NCBI RefSeq assembly: GCF_030384665.1
Contig: NC_083673.1
Location: 310,001-374,000 of the forward strand
DNA: 64,000 bases
DNA from: Lodderomyces elongisporus
Taxonomy: Eukaryota > Ascomycota > Pichiomycetes > Serinales > Debaryomycetaceae
Direction: 5' to 3'
Of this stretch, positions 31,083 to 40,821 are shown piece by piece (the stretch's first letter is position 1; every line of letters begins with the position of its first letter). The notes below the pieces were generated by a model, which did not search any database, was not told where the DNA came from, and saw only the letters and a list, made by a program, of their open reading frames with translations. A program made the translations under genes and the position numbers.

Positions 31083-31570
31083 GTTGCTTGCAAGAATCTT
31101 CTTGTCCTTTCTAGTTTAATTGCACTGTTCCGATTTTCAGCTCTAATGATTCCCGCGCGCAAATAATATACACTGGTATAGTAAACTCCAAATTTTCCAC
31201 GCAATTTGGCGATGCGTCTTGACAATTTTGTGAGGATTATAGATCTTAATCACATTGAATCCTCTATTTTGTTTTGTAGTTTTTTTGTAGTTTTTTTGTT
31301 CTTTTATGTTCTTCTGGTTATTATTATTATTATTTAATTCAGTTTGCAACCTGATAGTATAGAACAACTACAACAAGAGCAAATAAACAAAAAAAGAAAG
31401 TGTCAACGACAACGGGCACAATAAAGAGCATAAGCACAATAGGGAATACTACTGGAGCAATTTACTTTTTACTTTACCTGTCTGCTTTTTTTTTCTGTTT
31501 TCTGTTTGTTTTGTTCTTTCGTTTTTTTGTTCTTTCGTTTTCGTTTTCCTTTTCGTTCTGGCCCAACGCA
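31083..31570. other. Divergent promoter between orphan gene and PRP16
   Basis: AT-rich. The PRP16 frame is open for 57 codons upstream of the chosen ATG, from a GTG at 31400, but encodes a Phe/Ser-rich stretch with no similarity to the family. No other gene seen. Confidence 0.6.
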
Positions 31571-34500
31571 ATGGCAAACAATAATGGTTTCGGTAAATTT
31601 TCCAAAAAGTTATCCAACTATCTTAATAAAGCAGTCAATGATACTTTAGCAGCAACAGTCCAGGCCAGAGCTCGTGCAGAGAGCCTTGAGGAATTTTCGA
31701 AATTTGTCAAGGCTCTAGGTGTGAAAAATGACTCTCAAGCTGAGGAGATATATCAGCTCGTTAATAGAAAAATAGATAACGAAGAAAATGGTGGTCTTTC
31801 TGATGCTAGACTATCTAAAGCGACTTTGTCTAAACCTGCTAGAAGCTCAGGTGTGAAACTCCAATATGATGATTTAAGTGACGAAGATGATATAGTGAAC
31901 GATAGTTTTGCAAGAAAACCGATAGGCAATCAACCTTTAATAGATCTTAACGAGAAAAAGTCTATTATTGAAGATAATGAAACAACTCGACCAAAATTTA
32001 AGAAAATAAAACGGGAAACTGCTTTTAAATTGAAACAAGTACAACCTCAACAGGTGTTGGAACCGAGAGAGAACTTAGGAAAAAATGCAGAAGAAGAAAA
32101 AGCAAAAAATGGACAAAACTCTATTCAAACAACAACTTTGAAGGGAAATAGAATATTAGACGACACTAGTCATCATGTGGAACTGATAAACACGTCCGCT
32201 GGAAACATGCGCAAAGGATTAAAGTACAATGGCGATAAACCTAGTTATACAAACGACTTTGAAAGAGGAAATTCAACAAAGGAGAGACTGGAACAGCTGC
32301 CATCTTTTGCAAATGGACCTGGTTTTAGGAATAGAACTGGTGCCGAAAGTGGAGGATTTTTCAATGCTCAAGGGCAATATGTCGACAACGATCATTTACC
32401 TGCTAATGATTTGAATAGAATAACCATTTCTAACCATGTATTAATACCACCGTTTTTGAAAAACGTGGAAGAACATTTGACTTTGCAGATCACAGGGACA
32501 AGTGTTAGAGGGGCTGGTCCAACAATTAACCCTGTGAAGGACATTAACTCGGAGCTTGCATCGATGGCCAAACAGGGGTCTTTAGCGGTGCAAAACCAAA
32601 GATCGAAGCAAGAACGAGCAAAGCAGGCTAAAGAAAGCACAGGAACCGGGTCAAACAGTACCACTAGCCACAAAGAGCTTCGAGATATGGAGGCCAACCC
32701 AGAAACTGTTAGAGACGGAAAAAATGCAAAAACTCGTGAAGGTGATAGAGAAAAAGAGGATGATGATGCTGATGATGATGATGAAAAAGTAGATTATGAA
32801 TCAATTATGGAGCAACGACGAAGCTTGCCTGCATTTGCCGTGAAGGACGACGTTGTTGCTACAATTAGAGACAACCAAGTTACAATTATTATTGGTGAAA
32901 CTGGTTCAGGTAAAACTACACAGTTGACTCAGTATTTGTACGAAGCTGGTCTTGCGCACAATGCTGACGAAGCAGGACAAGGAAGTGGTCTGGGGGTAGC
33001 GGGACAGGAGAAGAAAATGATTGCGTGTACCCAGCCAAGACGAGTTGCAGCAATGTCGGTTGCCAAGAGGGTTAGTGAGGAGATGGGAGTGAAGTTGGGA
33101 GCAGAAGTTGGTTACTCTGTACGTTTTGATGACAAAACTAGCAACTCGACACTTATTAAATATATGACAGAAGGTATTTTACTACGCGAGATATTGGCAG
33201 ATCCTTTACTTCTTGATTACAGTTGCATAATCATGGATGAAGCGCATGAAAGATCTCTAAATACAGACATTTTATTAGGCTTATTCAAGGGACTTTTAGC
33301 AAGACGCAGAGATTTGAAATTAATTGTAACTTCGGCTACTATGAATGCCGATAGGTTTACAAGGTTTTTTGGCGCAGCACCTCAATTTACAATTCCTGGA
33401 AGGACTTTCCCTGTTGATGTTTATTTCAATAGAAACGTGAGCATGGACTATGTGGAAAGTGCTGTAAAGCAAATTCTTTCGATACATTTGGGCTCGATGG
33501 CTGGAAAACTGGAATTCGTGAATGATGGTGATATCCTTGTGTTTATGACTGGTCAAGAAGATATAGAAATTACATGCGACATACTTTGTGAAAAATTAGC
33601 CATGTTGGAAAACCCTCCACCACTCGATGTTCTCCCCATCTACTCAACAATGCCTCCGGAGATGCAAAAGAAAATATTCAGAAAGAAAAACCTTGCTAGA
33701 AGGAAAGTTGTAGTGGCAACAAATATTGCAGAGACTTCATTAACGGTAGACGGAATTAAGTATGTAATTGATTGCGGGTTGGTTAAAGTTAAAGTGTATA
33801 ATCCAAAGCTAGGAATGGACACTTTGCAAGTCGTGCCAGTCTCCTTAGCTAACGCAGACCAGAGGAGTGGAAGAGCTGGAAGAACAAGTGCTGGTGTAGC
33901 ATATCGATTGTATACTGAAAATGCTACAAGTTCCAAATGCATGTACGCGCAGCCGATTCCTGAGATTCAAAGAACAAACTTGAGTAATACCATGCTTTTG
34001 TTGAAATCACTCAATGTTAAGGATATAAATAACTTCCCCTTTTTAGATCCACCACCTAAGGACTTGCTCAATTGCTCGTTGTATGACCTATGGGCTATTG
34101 ATGCTTTGGATAATTATGGAGAGTTGACAAAACTTGGGCTTGAAATGGTTCAATTTCCTATTGAGCCCACTTTGTCGAAATTGATTTTACTTTCTACCCA
34201 GCCTGAATTTCATTGCTCAGAGGATATAGTCACTATTGTGGCGATGTTGAGTGTTTCAAACATTTTTTTCCGTTCAAAAGAAAGAGCAAAAGAATCTGAT
34301 CTGGCAAGAGAGAAATTTGTTGTTGCAGATTCTGATCATTTGACATTGCTTAATGTTTACACTCAATGGGAAGTAAATGTCAAGAAATTTGGCAATAACT
34401 GGACCAAGCTAACCCAATGGTGTGAGAAGAACTTTTTACAGCTCAAGTCATTGCACAGGGCCAAAGAGATCAGACGCCAGTTGGTACAGATCATGCACAA

Positions 34501-34996
34501 AAACAAATTGCCGTTATTGAAGTCTTACCATGATGACGATGTGCGCAAATGTTTGTGTGCTACTTTCTATCATCAAGCTGCAAAACTTATCAAGACAAAT
34601 GTCAATGGGTCTCCAGAGTTTATTAATTTGAGGCATTCATATATGAAGATGTACTTGCACCCAACAAGTAGTTTATTGGATAGTAATATGGGTCTGAACT
34701 ATGTTGTATATCACGAGTTGGTATTGACGTCAAAGGAGTATATGAACTACGTCACCTGCGTAGAGCCGACGTGGTTGTTGGAATATGGATATAAGTTTTA
34801 TGGAGTACCAGAAAACGTTAGGACCAAACTAAAGGGAGAAGAATGTTTGGTACCAGGAGATAAATTCAAAGAACAGATTGAAGAAGATCTTGCACTGTAT
34901 GAGGAACGAGAAGCACAAAAAAGGGATATGAGCAAAACAATCAAGAAGCAGAACAATAAAAGCGGAAGTTTACTTTTCAAGAGAAGACGCTTTTAA
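31571..34996 (+). CDS. PRP16: Pre-mRNA splicing DEAH-box ATPase Prp16
   Basis: Predicted 1141-residue RNA helicase that remodels the spliceosome between the two catalytic steps. A charged, disordered N-terminal third is followed by the DEAH core. Motif I GETGSGKTT is at 442-450, then TQPRRVAA, DEAH at 556-559, SAT, and QRSGRAGR. The C-terminal winged-helix/ratchet/OB region includes ESDLAREKFVVADSDHLTLLNVYTQW (first part), HPTSSL and YHELVLTSKEYM. The sequence after the helicase core matches Prp16/DHX38 rather than Prp22, Prp43 or Prp2. There is a Gly/Ala/Gln-rich insertion of about 15 residues between motifs I and Ia. ATG 31571 (MANNNGFGKF) is preferred over the upstream GTG. Confidence 0.92.
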   Translation: MANNNGFGKFSKKLSNYLNKAVNDTLAATVQARARAESLEEFSKFVKALGVKNDSQAEEIYQLVNRKIDNEENGGLSDARLSKATLSKPARSSGVKLQYDDLSDEDDIVNDSFARKPIGNQPLIDLNEKKSIIEDNETTRPKFKKIKRETAFKLKQVQPQQVLEPRENLGKNAEEEKAKNGQNSIQTTTLKGNRILDDTSHHVELINTSAGNMRKGLKYNGDKPSYTNDFERGNSTKERLEQLPSFANGPGFRNRTGAESGGFFNAQGQYVDNDHLPANDLNRITISNHVLIPPFLKNVEEHLTLQITGTSVRGAGPTINPVKDINSELASMAKQGSLAVQNQRSKQERAKQAKESTGTGSNSTTSHKELRDMEANPETVRDGKNAKTREGDREKEDDDADDDDEKVDYESIMEQRRSLPAFAVKDDVVATIRDNQVTIIIGETGSGKTTQLTQYLYEAGLAHNADEAGQGSGLGVAGQEKKMIACTQPRRVAAMSVAKRVSEEMGVKLGAEVGYSVRFDDKTSNSTLIKYMTEGILLREILADPLLLDYSCIIMDEAHERSLNTDILLGLFKGLLARRRDLKLIVTSATMNADRFTRFFGAAPQFTIPGRTFPVDVYFNRNVSMDYVESAVKQILSIHLGSMAGKLEFVNDGDILVFMTGQEDIEITCDILCEKLAMLENPPPLDVLPIYSTMPPEMQKKIFRKKNLARRKVVVATNIAETSLTVDGIKYVIDCGLVKVKVYNPKLGMDTLQVVPVSLANADQRSGRAGRTSAGVAYRLYTENATSSKCMYAQPIPEIQRTNLSNTMLLLKSLNVKDINNFPFLDPPPKDLLNCSLYDLWAIDALDNYGELTKLGLEMVQFPIEPTLSKLILLSTQPEFHCSEDIVTIVAMLSVSNIFFRSKERAKESDLAREKFVVADSDHLTLLNVYTQWEVNVKKFGNNWTKLTQWCEKNFLQLKSLHRAKEIRRQLVQIMHKNKLPLLKSYHDDDVRKCLCATFYHQAAKLIKTNVNGSPEFINLRHSYMKMYLHPTSSLLDSNMGLNYVVYHELVLTSKEYMNYVTCVEPTWLLEYGYKFYGVPENVRTKLKGEECLVPGDKFKEQIEEDLALYEEREAQKRDMSKTIKKQNNKSGSLLFKRRRF

Positions 34997-35380
34997 AATG
35001 AAAAAAATATTATGTTATAAAGTACTAGTTTGTTTTCAATGTTTAAAAGAAAAAGAAAAGAAGTGGAGAATTTGAAAAAGGTGAAACAAAATAGAAGTAG
35101 ATACAAATTGTTCACATTAATTTATAGAAAAACTTTCTTTATATACTTTTATTTACTCATTTATACATTTAACCATTAATTCATTTAACCATTGAGCCTT
35201 TAAGCCATTGGGCCATCAAGCCGTTAAGCCATTAAGCCATTAAGCCATGAAACTATTTTCCCCCCTTTTTTTTGTCATCTAATCATCTAATCATTTAATT
35301 GGAAAAAAGAAAATACTTTTCCCCTTCTTATTTTTTTTTTAATGTGTGACTATGCTCTTTTAATTTTCCACTTCTAACTT
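34997..35380. other. Convergent 3' region between PRP16 and PAN6
   Basis: A/T-rich, with the GCCATTAA 8-nt repeat (35196-35251) at its centre. No gene seen. Confidence 0.7.
35196..35251. repeat. 8-nt tandem repeat (GCCATTAA), 7 copies
   Basis: Seven units in exact 8-nt register: GCCTTTAA, GCCATTGG, GCCATCAA, GCCGTTAA, GCCATTAA twice, GCCATGAA. It lies in the convergent 3' space of PRP16 and PAN6. Confidence 0.9.
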
Positions 35381-36316
35381 CTAGTCAAGAATGATATTGT
35401 CAATTAACCGGGCTTTTTCAGTGCTATTTTCCTTTGGTACCTTAACAGCACATGATACTACTGCTCCAGTTCCTAGTTCAACATATTCCAAATCTTCCAA
35501 TGAGTCTGGATGGCTGACTGCAATATACTCAATTTCAAATGCCTTCTCTTTTTCAATAACTTTTTTGATTGTGGATATCAACTCACTTGCAGATACCTTG
35601 TCTTCTTTTGCAACATTTTCGTTATAGAATGCTGATCCTGCTTTCAATGCTTTGTATATGACTGAGCTTCGATCCTTCATCTCCTGACTGAGGTATTCAT
35701 TTCTCGAGGACATGGCTAATCCGTTGCTTTCTCTCATTGTTGGCATCACTCTAACCTCTGTGTCTATAATCAAATCTCTCACCAAGTTTTTGATCACTAC
35801 ACATTGCTGAGCGTCTTTTTGTCCAAAATATATTCTAGTGGGTTGTACAATGTTCAACAATTTGGTAACCACGGTTGCAACACCTCTGAAAAACTGCGGT
35901 CTAGTGACACCTTCCAACTGTTCACTAGATCCATGAACCGTAACAAATGCGCCCTTTTGTTTGCTTACGTCAAGCACGATACCATTAGGGTACATCTCGG
36001 AGATCTTGGGTACAAAGACGGCATCAACGTGTTTTTCACGAAATTGCAGCTCCAAGATCTCTAAATCTCGATCAAGAGTTCTTGGGTATGCTTCCAAGTC
36101 TTCGTGTGGTGCAAACTGCGAAGGGTTGACAAAGATCGACACTATAGTTTTGTCGTTTTCTGTTAAAGATTGTGATACAAGGGAACAATGACCAGCGTGA
36201 AGTGCGCCCATCGTGGGGACAAACCCGACAGTCTGTCCGTTGAGGAACGACTGTGCCCTCCATTGCCGTACTTGTTGCACTGTTCTAAGTATTGTGATTT
36301 TGTTGGACACTGTCAT
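35381..36316 (-). CDS. PAN6: Pantothenate synthetase (pantoate-beta-alanine ligase)
   Basis: Predicted 311-residue cytosolic enzyme joining pantoate and beta-alanine with ATP to give pantothenate, the precursor of coenzyme A. Family motifs are present in order: the nucleotide-binding PTMGALHAGHCSLV (HxGH), FVNPSQFAPHEDLEAYPRT, FFRGVATVVTKL, IYFGQKDAQQ and MSSRNEYLS. Length is typical. The frame is open 11 codons further to a TTG at 36349, but ATG 36316 (MTVSNKITIL) is the natural start. It is divergent from the Lpx1-like gene. Confidence 0.94.
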   Translation of the reverse strand: MTVSNKITILRTVQQVRQWRAQSFLNGQTVGFVPTMGALHAGHCSLVSQSLTENDKTIVSIFVNPSQFAPHEDLEAYPRTLDRDLEILELQFREKHVDAVFVPKISEMYPNGIVLDVSKQKGAFVTVHGSSEQLEGVTRPQFFRGVATVVTKLLNIVQPTRIYFGQKDAQQCVVIKNLVRDLIIDTEVRVMPTMRESNGLAMSSRNEYLSQEMKDRSSVIYKALKAGSAFYNENVAKEDKVSASELISTIKKVIEKEKAFEIEYIAVSHPDSLEDLEYVELGTGAVVSCAVKVPKENSTEKARLIDNIILD

Positions 36317-36360
36317 AGTATAGGTTCCTTTCCCTTTTGTTTCCTCCAAGTTATGCCAAC

Positions 36361-36400
36361 AGTGGTGGTAGTGGTGGTAGTGGTGGTAGTGGTGTTGTTG
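36361..36400. repeat. 9-nt tandem repeat (AGTGGTGGT) in PAN6 leader
   Basis: Three perfect AGTGGTGGT units (36361-36387) and a degenerate tail, about 45 bp upstream of the PAN6 start codon. Confidence 0.88.
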
Positions 36401-37102
36401 ATAAAAAGAATGATGGGTGAAATGATTTGATTTATGAGTAATGACCTTCCGAGACTCGTTTATAAATTTTTCAAAATAAAATTTCTTTTTTTTTTTTATT
36501 ATTTTTTATTTTTTATTTTATTTTTATTTCTTTTTTTATTTCTTCTTTTGGGGGGTGAATTCAAAAAAGTGCAATATAGGCCCTGAGATCTGAAAAGTGA
36601 AATCTGGGGAGGGGAGGGAGAGAAGTAGGTAGGTAAAAACGATATTACTGGGTGACAAAATTAACTATGTATTGGGGTCAGTTACAATTGGAGTTAAGTA
36701 CAGGTTCATTTATGCTGAGCTTGGCCAAAAAGTTGGACAAAGAGAACAAAAAAAAAAAAATCACTTTAAAGAAGCTAAAGTTAAATTCATTCTTAATGAC
36801 TTGAGCATTTAAATTTTTGGCATCAATTTTTGGAGATAAATTTAGCTGTGACGTACGAATGATGTGGTGGGTTTATTTACTTAATTTACTACTAAACACA
36901 ATGTATGGTATATACCAATTCTTTCTCACTTTATAATTGTAGTGACGTAAAAATATACGACATTAAATCCGACAATTCTTAACCGAGGCTGAAATTAATA
37001 AGAAAGTTTGCCGGATATACAAACATTTCAACCCCACAATCTGTAACTCACATGTCTCAAGACCAGTTAGACATTGCCCCGTCCCCTCCCCTCTTCCTCT
37101 TT

Positions 37103-37162
37103 CTCTTCCACCTCCTCTTCCACCTCCTCTTCCACCTCCTCTTCCACCTCCTTTTCCACCCG
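37103..37162. repeat. 12-nt tandem repeat (CTCTTCCACCTC), 4 copies plus
   Basis: Four perfect CTCTTCCACCTC units (37103-37150) and a fifth imperfect one, about 450-500 bp upstream of the Lpx1-like gene. The opposite-strand frame reads as an Arg/Lys/Trp repeat and is judged spurious. Confidence 0.9.
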
Positions 37163-37603
37163 CAAGAGTTTTTACAATAGAATTTTATCTGGAACCTTAT
37201 ACGAAAGCCATTTTGATAGTCTCCGCAAATTTTCCTAAAACCATATATTGTTCCAACACCTTTCCGTGGGTACATATATAAATATAAATATATATATATA
37301 TATCAAGTTATACAAGTGTACATATTACACTATTTTTCTTCAGCAACTATAAATCTTCCAATAAATCCACATCCATTCAAAAAGAATCGTTTAAAGCATA
37401 CATTAGTAAGACATTTGCCCCGCATTGTGTCAACTATTCACCCTTTTTCTTTATCGTTCTATACCTTTTTGTTTTTGCTTTTTTTGTTTTTTTTTTTGCT
37501 GGAAAGCAAAAGTTGGAATAAATAGAAATTAACAATTCATTTTGGTTTAAATCAACACTTTAATTACAGCTTCCCAATCAAACTTCAAATACTTTGCAAC
37601 ACC

Positions 37604-38794
37604 ATGTCATTTACACTTGAAAAGAAAGAGACACAAGCTTATCTCTACAGAGCCAAAGGAAGTACTCTTTTGGCTGGCGAGGAAGATCTCAAAATTGTCT
37701 ACAATAAATACAAGACAAATTGCCCCTTACCCAAGTCAGAATCACAGCTTCGATTCAATTTGATTTTTTGTCATGGAACTGGGTTTAACAAGTCGATTTG
37801 GCACTACCACATCAAACGATTGTATCAATTGTCGCAATCATTACAAGTTCCATGGTTCTTAGACTCTGTTCTTTCAATTGATGCTTTGGGACACGGTGAC
37901 TCAAGCTTGGCGAATTATGGGAAATTGGGCCCCGTTTTTACTTGGGATGATGGAGCAAGAGATGTTATTCAAGTTATGCAGCATGAAATTAAGACTACTG
38001 GTGATTTCAAAAACAATTTGGAATCAAGAAATGTTTTGATTGGGCATTCTATGGGTGGATTTGTTGCATTGTATGCGGCATTCTTGGGCCAAACCTTATT
38101 TGACTCGGTGATACCAATTGAAGCAGTCATTTACGGGAAACCAGAAGGTTTTGAGTTATTTAAAAAGATTTTTGGTAAAGTTCAGCAATTGATGATTGAT
38201 ACGTTTGACTCTGAGGAAGATGCCAGGTTCTTTTTCGAGCACTTTAACTTTACCAAGAAATTCAACAAGGAAGTGTTGAATGATTATATTGGTGACGAAA
38301 TCATCAAAGTTAAGGATAAAGAAAGTGGAAATGATATATACAAGATTAAATGCTTAAAGCCACATCAAATGGCAGGCTACTGTGGAGCATTCGTTTCAAT
38401 TCACAAAGGAATGTCAGCGTTGCCATTGATCAAAGTACCAGTATTGCATGTAATTGGAGAAAAAGCCAAGTGGAACCCACCAGAGAGCAAAGACTGGATC
38501 AGAAACGCGATTGACCCCAAATATTTTGCTGGAGGAGTAGATGTCAAGGATGGAGAACATTTACTTGTAGGTGAGATGCCCGATGCTATTGTTGATGTTA
38601 TCAAGGACTTTTTGAACAAACGAAACTCTGATTTTAAGAGCGAGGTTGCCGAAATGCCAGAAACCAAACTTAAAGGTGATAAAAAAGCTATATTTGATCA
38701 AGAATACGAAGCTTTATTGAACTTTGATCTTGAAAAGATGTACGGATTTGAACTTTTCACAAGGTATGATCTCATTGGCCAAGTAAAGCTTTGA
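37604..38794 (+). CDS. LPX1: Alpha/beta hydrolase, Lpx1-like (peroxisomal lipase family)
   Basis: Predicted 396-residue serine hydrolase. Fold markers match Saccharomyces Lpx1: the oxyanion-side FCHGTGFNKSIW, DALGHGDSS, WDDGARDVI, the nucleophile elbow GHSMGG, and the late HVIGEKAKWNPP and GGVDVKDGEHLL, the last supplying the probable catalytic His. Lpx1 is a peroxisomal lipase with a C-terminal QKL signal. This protein ends in VKL, a weak variant of the peroxisomal signal, so peroxisomal location is plausible but unproven. The ATG is preceded by an A/C-rich leader, and no signal peptide is present. Confidence 0.82.
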   Translation: MSFTLEKKETQAYLYRAKGSTLLAGEEDLKIVYNKYKTNCPLPKSESQLRFNLIFCHGTGFNKSIWHYHIKRLYQLSQSLQVPWFLDSVLSIDALGHGDSSLANYGKLGPVFTWDDGARDVIQVMQHEIKTTGDFKNNLESRNVLIGHSMGGFVALYAAFLGQTLFDSVIPIEAVIYGKPEGFELFKKIFGKVQQLMIDTFDSEEDARFFFEHFNFTKKFNKEVLNDYIGDEIIKVKDKESGNDIYKIKCLKPHQMAGYCGAFVSIHKGMSALPLIKVPVLHVIGEKAKWNPPESKDWIRNAIDPKYFAGGVDVKDGEHLLVGEMPDAIVDVIKDFLNKRNSDFKSEVAEMPETKLKGDKKAIFDQEYEALLNFDLEKMYGFELFTRYDLIGQVKL

Positions 38795-39226
38795 TGCTCC
38801 ACTGTTGTGAGATAGGCCATTGCACTCGTCTATCTATGTTCTAAACTTCTTTTCTCCGTTTTTTTTTATTATTATTATTATTATTTATTATTCTTGTGCA
38901 GTTTATAGCTTGATTTAACGTTAGTGGATATAGAGGAATTAACATATTGTTATAGAGATAAGGTAAAATCAAGACTTGCAATTAGAAGCCTCTTAAGAAT
39001 GGACAATTTTGTGATCCGTTACAACTGAAAGAGAACCCAAAAAAAAAAGAAAAGAGAGAAAAAAAAAAGAAAGAAAAGAAACAAAAGAGACAAAGAAGAA
39101 GAAGGAGAAAAAAAAAAGCGACAAAAAATAAAATAAAATTTGAACTTATATGCCGTAATCTCATCACGAACACCACGAAAGTACACTTTGTTTATACGAT
39201 ATATACCAACCTTTAAAATTGAAATC
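38795..39226. other. Intergenic region upstream of SRP40
   Basis: Contains an ATT microsatellite (38866-38890) and a purine-rich tract (39020-39130) just before SRP40. The SRP40 frame is open from a TTG at 39140 but the ATG at 39227 is preferred. Nothing else seen. Confidence 0.6.
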
Positions 39227-40333
39227 ATGGCAAAGTTGAACGAAATCACTACCTACATCAAGGAGTGTTTGCAAAATGACAGAAAGTTGCAAAAATTGGA
39301 CAAAAAAATTTTGTCCAAGTTAATCAAAGCTGTGGAAGTTTCTAACCTCGATGCCAAAGCACAAGACGCTATTTACACGGTTATCAATGATAGCAACGTG
39401 AAAGATAAGGAGACTCCCTCTTCAGACTCAGAGTCTGACTCTAGTTCAAGCTCAAGCTCGTCAGAGAGTAGCAGCGATGGAGACGATGAGGATTCTTCTA
39501 GCGATGAGGATTCTTCGAGCAGCGATGAGGATTCCTCTTCATCAGACGAGGGAGAAGAAGAAGAAGAGGAAGACGAAGACGAAAAGAAAGAGGTGAAAGA
39601 GAAGAAAACTGAAACAAAGACTAAAGCTTCCGACAAGTCTGACTCTTCAACCTCTGAAACATCTTCTTCGGATTCTAGCAGCTCGTCCGACTCGTCAGAC
39701 TCTGACTCGGATTCAGACTCCTCCTCCTCTTCTTCTTCTTCTTCTTCATCATCATCTTCCTCCGAGTCATCTTCATCTTCATCATCCGACTCCTCCAGCT
39801 CAGACTCAGAGTCAGATTCCGACTCTTCATCTTCATCTTCATCATCATCATCATCAGACTCAGACTCAGACTCGGATTCCGACTCCTCTTCTTCGTCGTC
39901 TTCATCTTCATCAGACTCGGACAAGGAGGGTGAGAAAGACAAGGAGACCAAAAAGCGCAAATCCGAAGGGGAACTGTCTACTACAGTAAAGAAAGTCAAA
40001 ATCGATGAAAACCTTTCATCATCATCCACATCATCATCAGTTACTGAATCCATAAAATCGCGATCAATTTCGGCGACACCAGAACCAGAATTAAAACCAG
40101 GCCAAAGAAAACATTTTTCAAGAATAGATAGATCAAAAATTACATTTGAGGACCAGGCCCTTTTGGATAATACATACAAAGGAGCAGCTGGTACATGGGG
40201 TGAAAGGGCAAGTGACAAATTGTTACAAGTTAGAGGCAAAGATTTCACAAAGAACAAAAACAAAATGAAGCGTGGTAGTTACAAAGGTGGTAGTATTACA
40301 CTTGCTTCTGGATCATACAAGTTCACTGATTAA
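39227..40333 (+). CDS. SRP40: Nucleolar Ser-rich protein Srp40 (Nopp140 family)
   Basis: Predicted 368-residue nucleolar chaperone of the Nopp140/Srp40 family, linked to snoRNP biogenesis. A short helical N-terminus (MAKLNEITTYIKECLQNDRK) is followed by long Ser tracts interrupted by Asp/Glu (about residues 65-240), typical casein kinase II targets. The conserved SRP40 C-terminal domain reads KHFSRIDRSKITFEDQ, DNTYKGAAGTWGERA, and KNKNKMKRGSYKGGSI. The repetitive TCT/TCA/GAC coding leaves long open frames on the opposite strand, which are artefacts. ATG 39227 was chosen because homology begins at MAKLNEI. Confidence 0.9.
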   Translation: MAKLNEITTYIKECLQNDRKLQKLDKKILSKLIKAVEVSNLDAKAQDAIYTVINDSNVKDKETPSSDSESDSSSSSSSSESSSDGDDEDSSSDEDSSSSDEDSSSSDEGEEEEEEDEDEKKEVKEKKTETKTKASDKSDSSTSETSSSDSSSSSDSSDSDSDSDSSSSSSSSSSSSSSSESSSSSSSDSSSSDSESDSDSSSSSSSSSSSDSDSDSDSDSSSSSSSSSSDSDKEGEKDKETKKRKSEGELSTTVKKVKIDENLSSSSTSSSVTESIKSRSISATPEPELKPGQRKHFSRIDRSKITFEDQALLDNTYKGAAGTWGERASDKLLQVRGKDFTKNKNKMKRGSYKGGSITLASGSYKFTD

Positions 40334-40821
40334 TGACAGGAAACAAATATCTTGTTCGATAATTAATATGTGTTATTATGTGTATGGATCTGCATGAAAA
40401 TTAGAGAGCAGATTAAGGAATGGAAAATAGTAATGGAATGGTTGCAAAAGTAGTAATTTTCTCTCTCGCTTCTCCTTCTCCTTCTCCTTCTCCTTCTTTT
40501 CCTTCTTTTTCTACTAGTTCCAATTTCTTGAGTTTCCCATTATTATGTATTCCACCTCTTTTTTTTGGTGAAATGTACACGACGCAATAATATTCAAGTT
40601 ATTTGTACGCTCCTAACTTTAATATTGTACAAGAAGGAGCCTGATGGCAATTCCTTTATCGAAACAGAATATTCACTCTTCTTTCACTCCCTTTCAGTCT
40701 TCTTCAGTCATCTTCAGTTTCCTTTATTTGTCTCCAGCTTCCGCCATTCCTCTTTATTTTCTCTTGATTTTCTTTACTATTTCTTCATTGACTTGAAAAC
40801 TGGAATAGCAAAGATATAAGG
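40334..40821. other. Intergenic region between SRP40 and SSL2
   Basis: Contains a CTTCTC hexamer repeat (about 40469-40500) in the SRP40 3' flank and a C/T-rich leader before SSL2. No gene seen. Confidence 0.65.

Larger units (their letters stand above)
36317..37603. other. Divergent promoter region between PAN6 and Lpx1-like gene
   Basis: Contains AGTGGTGGT 9-nt repeats 45-70 bp upstream of the PAN6 ATG, a T/A homopolymer zone near 36480-36545, a CT-rich 12-nt repeat at 37103-37150 and an AT-alternating TATA-like run near 37277-37303. No gene seen. Confidence 0.65.

Noticed and set aside
31400..31570. 57-codon N-terminal extension of Prp16 from a GTG
   Set aside because: Phe/Ser-rich translation of a T-rich leader. 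Family-like sequence begins after the ATG at 31571, and GTG is not a usual nuclear start.
39373..40263. 296-codon open frame antisense to SRP40
   Set aside because: It is the mirror of the Ser/Asp repeat coding of SRP40, giving Glu/Ser repeats. SRP40 has recognised terminal domains on the other strand.
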